NCBI GenBank assembly: GCA_963761985.1
Contig: CAVXIT010000006.1
Span: forward strand, 1 to 64,000
DNA: 64,000 nucleotides
Direction: 5' to 3'
From: JACCTH01 sp963761985
GTDB taxonomy: Bacteria; Actinomycetota; Acidimicrobiia; Spongiisociales; ZC4RG35
In this document: piece after piece, positions 60,561-64,000 of the stretch
Numbering within the stretch: position 1 is the first letter of the stretch
How the letters are laid out: the number at the start of each line of letters is the position of its first letter
The notes under the pieces: model-generated
Database searches by the model: none
Told to the model about the DNA's origin: nothing
What the model saw: only the letters and a program-made list of their open reading frames with translations
Translations under genes and position numbers: made by a program

Positions 60561-61720
60561 GCGATCTTTTTATCCGCAACATCGGCACCATCGTCACCGG
60601 CATCATCGACCAGCCGCTCGGTATCGGCAATGCGATCGTCGTCCGCGATGGCATGATCGCCTATATCGGCGACGACCCCGATTCGATCGCCGAGGGAATC
60701 GAAAAGGTGATCGACGCTTCCGGGGCGACCGTGATGCCGGGTCTATGCGACAACCACGTCCATCCGGTGATTGGTGACTACACCCCCCGACAAAGACAAG
60801 TCGACTTCATCGATTCATGTCTTCATGGTGGGGTCACGACCATGATTTCGGCCGGCGAACCTCATACCCCTGGGCGACCAACGGATCCGGCCGGGGTGAA
60901 GGCTCTCACCATCCTCGCTCATAAGTCCTTCGCCAAGCTTCGGCCTTCGGGGGTCAAGGTTCACGCGGGGGCGGTCATGCTCGAAGAAGGGCTGACCGAG
61001 CAGGACTTCGAAGAAATGGCCGCGGCCGGCGTCCGGCTCGTGGCCGAGATCGGGATCTCGGGGGTGAAGGATCCGGAGGTCGCCGCCACCATGTCCGGCT
61101 GGGCACAAGCCCGAGGAATGAAGGTGATGGTCCACACGGGCGGCGCCTCCATCCCAGGGAGCGGGGCGATCGGCGCCGACTTCGTGGTGAAGGTCCAACC
61201 CGACGTGGCCGGTCACACCAACGGTGGTCCCACCGCTCTGCCGCTGGCCGACGTCGGACGGATTTTGGAGGAGACCTCAGCGCGGATCGAACTCGTCCAC
61301 AACGGCAACGTCAGGGCCGCGTCCGATGTCGCTCGCCTCGTGGCCTCCCGGAAGGAGTTGAGGCGAATCGTGATCGGGACCGATAGCCCTGCCGGCTCCG
61401 GTGTGCAGCCCTTGGGCATTCTCCGCGTGATCTCCTGGGTCGCGTCGCTGGCTCAAGTTCCCCCTGCGGAAGCGGTAGCCATGGCGACCGGAAATGTGGC
61501 CGCGCTTCATGAGCTCAACACCGGTGTGATTGCCGAAGGTCGCGAGGCCGATCTATTGGTGGTTGACGCTCCGCAAGGTTCCGAGGCGACCGACGCGCTG
61601 GAGGCGCTGGCCATTGGCGACACCCTGGCCGTGGCCACGGCGATCATCGACGGTAAGCCGCGTTTCGAGAAGAGCCGCAACACTCCCCCGCCGTCACGTC
61701 CGATCACGATTCCCGTATGA
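60557..61720 (+). CDS. enamidase-like amidohydrolase
   Basis: This 387-residue binuclear-metal amidohydrolase starts MSDLFIRNIGTIVTGIIDQP. It has VMPGLCDNHVHPVIGDY (His67, His69), a metal-bridging region HAGAVMLEEGLTEQDFEEMA, MKVMVHTGGASIPG, QPDVAGHTNGGPTALPLADV and the late Asp in IVIGTDSPAGSGVQPLGI. The G-CDNHVHPV start and HTNGGPTA block are those of enamidase, which opens 1,4,5,6-tetrahydro-6-oxonicotinate in nicotinate fermentation. The exact substrate here is not proven. TTG 60557 overlaps the DUF1185 stop, and its own stop overlaps the next gene in ATGA. Confidence 0.82.
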   Translation: MSDLFIRNIGTIVTGIIDQPLGIGNAIVVRDGMIAYIGDDPDSIAEGIEKVIDASGATVMPGLCDNHVHPVIGDYTPRQRQVDFIDSCLHGGVTTMISAGEPHTPGRPTDPAGVKALTILAHKSFAKLRPSGVKVHAGAVMLEEGLTEQDFEEMAAAGVRLVAEIGISGVKDPEVAATMSGWAQARGMKVMVHTGGASIPGSGAIGADFVVKVQPDVAGHTNGGPTALPLADVGRILEETSARIELVHNGNVRAASDVARLVASRKELRRIVIGTDSPAGSGVQPLGILRVISWVASLAQVPPAEAVAMATGNVAALHELNTGVIAEGREADLLVVDAPQGSEATDALEALAIGDTLAVATAIIDGKPRFEKSRNTPPPSRPITIPV

Positions 61721-62310
61721 GCACCTTCTCCGAGCATCGAATCAAGCGCGGCCTCGATTTCGATCCCGAACGAAGCGCGGTCTTGGTGATCGACATGCTC
61801 AACGATTTCCTCGAGCCGGAAGGGGCAATGCCCCTTCTCGAGGGCCGTCGGCTCTACGAGCCGATCCAGCGGCTGCTGAAGTCTGCGCGCTCGAGCAGGA
61901 CCCCGGTGATCTGGATCTGCGACGAGCATCTCCCGAGCGACCGCGAGTTCGAGAAGCGATCGGTCCATTGCCTAAAGGGAACCTGGGGGGCAGACATCGT
62001 CGCTGATCTCGGAGCCGACCCCGAGGAGCTGCGGATACCGAAAACCCGCTACTCGGGATTCTTCGCAACTGATCTCGACGAGCGCCTGCGTCAGCAGGGC
62101 ATCGAGCACCTCATCCTCACCGGAGTCGTCACCAACATCTGTGTCCGCTCGACGGCCCACGATGCCTTCTTTCGGGACTACCGGGTCACCATCCCGGTCG
62201 AATGCGTGGCGGCGACCTCCGAGCGGGAGCAGGAGTCGACGCTCTACGACCTGGATACCCACTACGCAACGGTGGCGGATCTGGAGGAAGTTCTGGCGAT
62301 CCTCGCCTAG
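61717..62310 (+). CDS. isochorismatase-family cysteine amidohydrolase
   Basis: The 197-residue cysteine hydrolase has its catalytic triad visible: Asp26 in AVLVIDMLNDFLEPEG, Lys109 in RIPKTRYSGFFATDLDERL and Cys142 in LTGVVTNICVRSTAHDAFFR. The cis-peptide VVTN precedes the Cys as usual. The family includes maleamate amidohydrolase, nicotinamidase and N-carbamoylsarcosine hydrolase. In a locus with a molybdenum hydroxylase and enamidase-like enzyme, removal of ammonia from a ring-opened amide is the likeliest role. Its ATG overlaps the amidohydrolase stop in ATGA. Confidence 0.86.
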   Translation: MSTFSEHRIKRGLDFDPERSAVLVIDMLNDFLEPEGAMPLLEGRRLYEPIQRLLKSARSSRTPVIWICDEHLPSDREFEKRSVHCLKGTWGADIVADLGADPEELRIPKTRYSGFFATDLDERLRQQGIEHLILTGVVTNICVRSTAHDAFFRDYRVTIPVECVAATSEREQESTLYDLDTHYATVADLEEVLAILA

Positions 62311-62366
62311 GCGCGACGGATGCTGTGATTACGCTCGGACCATTACCTAACAGCAGAGGAGAGAAG

Positions 62367-63626
62367 ATGGCACGTAGAAGTCTGATTCTCATCGGCCTTG
62401 TTTTGGCACTTGTCGTCGCAGCTTGCGGAGGCGGAGGTGGTGCGAGCACAACCGAAGCCACCTCGGCCGTGACGTCCGTCGAAACCACAGGCGCGGCCAC
62501 GACCAGCGCTGAGACCACCGCCGCCACAACGGCCGTAACTTCGGCCGAAGGCCCGATCAAGATCGGGATCCTCGCCGATCTCACGGGCCCCTTCACCACC
62601 TACGGCAACAGCCTCGCGCGCAGCGCCCAGCTCGCGGTCGACATGATCAACGCCGCTGACGGGATCCTGGGCCGCCAGATCGAGTTGATCGTCGAGGACA
62701 TCCAGACCGACGTCGCCGCCACTGTCGACAAAGCCCGCAAATTGGTGCAAAGCGACAACGTCGATTTGGTGATGGGCCCCATTGGGTCCGACGCCAACGA
62801 CGCCGCCTACGCCGAAGTCGTGGAAGCAGGGGGAAAGCTGCTCTTCTACACCGAAACCTACGAAGGCGGGAAGTGCAACGAGCTCTATTTCTCGTTCGGT
62901 GCGGTTCCGGCCCAGCAGATCCGGCCGCTGATTCCGATCTTGCAGGAAGCATACGGGACGAACGCCATGCTCTTCGGCGCGGATTACGTGTGGCCGCGAA
63001 GGAGCTTTGAGATCGCCAAGCCGATCATCGAGGAGAACGGCGGAACCGTGGTGTCCGAGCTGTATCTGCCTCTGATCGCAGAGGATTTCAGCGAACTCGT
63101 GCAAGAGGTCCGCGACACCCAGCCCGACTACATCTTCTCGCTCTACCCCGCTGTGTGGGGAGCCGCATTGACCGCGCTCAACGACGCCGGCCTGCTGGAT
63201 TCGGTCGGGATCGGAACGATCTTCCTCGGTGATCCCGACTTCGCCGGAATCGCCGATCTTGCCGAGGGTTCGTACACCGCGCTGCCCTTCTTCACCGTCG
63301 CCGACGCACCCGGTGTCGCCCCATTCCTTGAGGCGTACGCGAGCGAATTCGGTGAGGGCGAAATTCCGTCCGGCGGCGAGGGGGTGGGTGCCTATAACGC
63401 CGTCTGGCTTTACAAGCAGGCGGTGGAGCAGGCCGGTTCGACCGATCCTGCCGCCGTGGCCGAGGCCATGGTCGGCCAGACCTTCGATGGCCCCACCGGC
63501 ACCGTGGAGATGATGCCATCTCACCATCTCCAGCAGACCATCAACCTCGTCCAGGCTCAGGGTGGCGAGTACGTCCTGGTCGATTCGTTCGAGAACATGG
63601 ATCCCGAGGAGGACTGCTCGTTGTAA
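62367..63626 (+). CDS. branched-chain amino acid/amide-type ABC substrate-binding lipoprotein
   Basis: The protein of 419 residues starts MARRSLILIGLVLALVVAAC (lipobox) with a Thr/Ala linker. The mature domain GILADLTGPFTTYGNSLARS, AQLAVDMINAADGILGRQIE, NVDLVMGPIGSDANDAAYAE and LFYTETYEGGKCNELYFSFG belongs to the periplasmic-binding family 5 group, closest in style to UrtA/FmdD urea and short-chain amide receptors (LFYTETYEGGKC). AGGAGAG precedes ATG 62367. The permease gene starts at its stop. It probably feeds the amide or heterocycle substrate, or exports regulation-linked amide uptake, for the upstream enzymes. Confidence 0.88.
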   Translation: MARRSLILIGLVLALVVAACGGGGGASTTEATSAVTSVETTGAATTSAETTAATTAVTSAEGPIKIGILADLTGPFTTYGNSLARSAQLAVDMINAADGILGRQIELIVEDIQTDVAATVDKARKLVQSDNVDLVMGPIGSDANDAAYAEVVEAGGKLLFYTETYEGGKCNELYFSFGAVPAQQIRPLIPILQEAYGTNAMLFGADYVWPRRSFEIAKPIIEENGGTVVSELYLPLIAEDFSELVQEVRDTQPDYIFSLYPAVWGAALTALNDAGLLDSVGIGTIFLGDPDFAGIADLAEGSYTALPFFTVADAPGVAPFLEAYASEFGEGEIPSGGEGVGAYNAVWLYKQAVEQAGSTDPAAVAEAMVGQTFDGPTGTVEMMPSHHLQQTINLVQAQGGEYVLVDSFENMDPEEDCSL

Positions 63627-64000
63627 GCGAGGGCGGGAAGGCTCTCCGTAAAGCCGAGTTAGTCCTCCTGGGGTTGCTCGTTGCGGTACCCCTGGTTAGT
63701 CACGATGCGTTCTTCGTCGATCGCATCGGCCGGTTTCTTCTGCTGGCGGTCTTCGCCCTGTCGGTCGACCTGATCTGGGGGTATGGAGGGATGTTCACCT
63801 TTGGTCAAGCCGCCTTTTTCGGCGGGGCTGGTTACGCCGTGGGCATCCTTTCCACGCGTGAGGCCGGGATCCTCCCCCTTCCGCTCGGAGTGGCGATTGG
63901 CGGGGCGGTGGCGGCGTCAGCTCTCCTTGCCCTGGCTATTTCCTACTTCACCTTTGCTCGCCGGGGAGGCCTCCGCGGAGTGGAGTTTGCGGTCGTCACC
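63623..64000 (+). CDS. ABC permease, LivM/UrtC type (cut by the window edge)
   Basis: An open frame runs from 63623 to the edge: LVLLGLLVAVPLVSHDAFFV, FLLLAVFALSVDLIWGYGGM, FTFGQAAFFGGAGYAVGILS and ISYFTFARRGGLRGVEFAV. DLIWGYGGM-TFGQAAFFG is the hallmark of the LivM/UrtC family. No good start codon lies at the beginning; the first in-frame TTG is at 63674, which would remove part of helix 1, so the true start is uncertain or the junction holds an error. It is the membrane partner of the binding protein before it. Confidence 0.75.

Noticed and set aside
62343..63527. 394-codon minus-strand frame under the ABC binding protein
   Set aside because: Shadow of a clear lipoprotein gene with signal peptide and conserved blocks.
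1..64000. tRNA genes, rRNA, CRISPR arrays, transposases, integrases and att sites
   Set aside because: Reading both strands gave no tRNA-like TTCGA loop with matching arms, no regularly spaced repeats and no recombinase motif.

Overview
The window is high-GC DNA with dense, short-spaced genes, many GTG/TTG starts and many 4-base ATGA/GTGA overlaps. A BTAD (SARP-type) regulator with a STAND ATPase, an F420-type LLM oxidoreductase, a DosR/DosS-like two-component pair, two NimA-like split-barrel flavin proteins, and lipoproteins with Thr/Ala/Gly-rich linkers after the lipobox all point to an Actinomycetota chromosome, most likely an uncultured Acidimicrobiia-like lineage. That placement is inference. 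No tRNA, rRNA, CRISPR array, insertion sequence or phage gene was seen.

Layout. 0-5.7 kb: a 7TM kinase-like membrane protein, a GNAT enzyme, lysA, a split-barrel flavin protein, a conserved hypothetical and a CBS-DUF294 protein. 5.7-8.4 kb: a PuuB-like amine oxidase and a class III aminotransferase. 8.5-14.4 kb: a divergent DosR/DosS-like pair, an SRPBCC protein, a multicopper oxidase, two paralogous small membrane proteins and a second split-barrel protein; palindromes resembling the DosR box lie before several of these genes. 14.4-28.2 kb: polyamine and GABA metabolism, with an aldehyde dehydrogenase and an agmatinase-family enzyme on the plus strand, and on the minus strand an amidohydrolase, gabT, a GabD-like dehydrogenase, a C45 amidohydrolase, a GNAT enzyme and potDABC. 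28.2-37 kb: mixed genes (SnoaL, kelch lipoprotein, alpha/beta hydrolase, cupredoxin-like lipoprotein, cyclase, membrane-anchored molybdopterin enzyme, phosphotransferase, ABC-2 exporter). 37-47.7 kb: disaccharide phosphorolysis (pgmB, LacI regulator with operator, GH65 phosphorylase, sugar ABC importer, DUF624 protein, large surface lipoprotein). 47.7-56.1 kb: two large STAND ATPases, one DUF4062-STAND-TPR and one BTAD-STAND-BMP fusion that carries an apparently cytosolic BMP/PnrA ligand-binding domain. 56.2-64 kb: a probable N-heterocycle catabolic locus (molybdenum hydroxylase, FAD subunit, DUF1185 protein, enamidase-like amidohydrolase, isochorismatase-like amidase and an ABC importer running off the edge).

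How the genes fit together. The polyamine block can import putrescine/spermidine (PotABCD), release putrescine from agmatine, and take the resulting aminobutyraldehyde/GABA through transaminase and dehydrogenase steps to succinate. The GH65 block would import an oligosaccharide, split it with phosphate to beta-glucose-1-phosphate and convert that to glucose-6-phosphate. The right-hand block would hydroxylate a ring and hydrolyse ring amides to release ammonia. The BTAD-STAND-BMP protein lies directly downstream of the hydroxylase on the same strand and is the best candidate for a previously undescribed sensor.

Quality warning. About 14 of some 21 genes between 0 and 22 kb have broken reading frames although conserved motifs continue in another frame, some breaks falling in or next to G or C runs. 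To the right of 22 kb only a few genes are affected. This looks more like uncorrected base-calling or assembly indels than decay, but it cannot be settled from the sequence. Frameshifted genes are listed over their whole reconstructed span.
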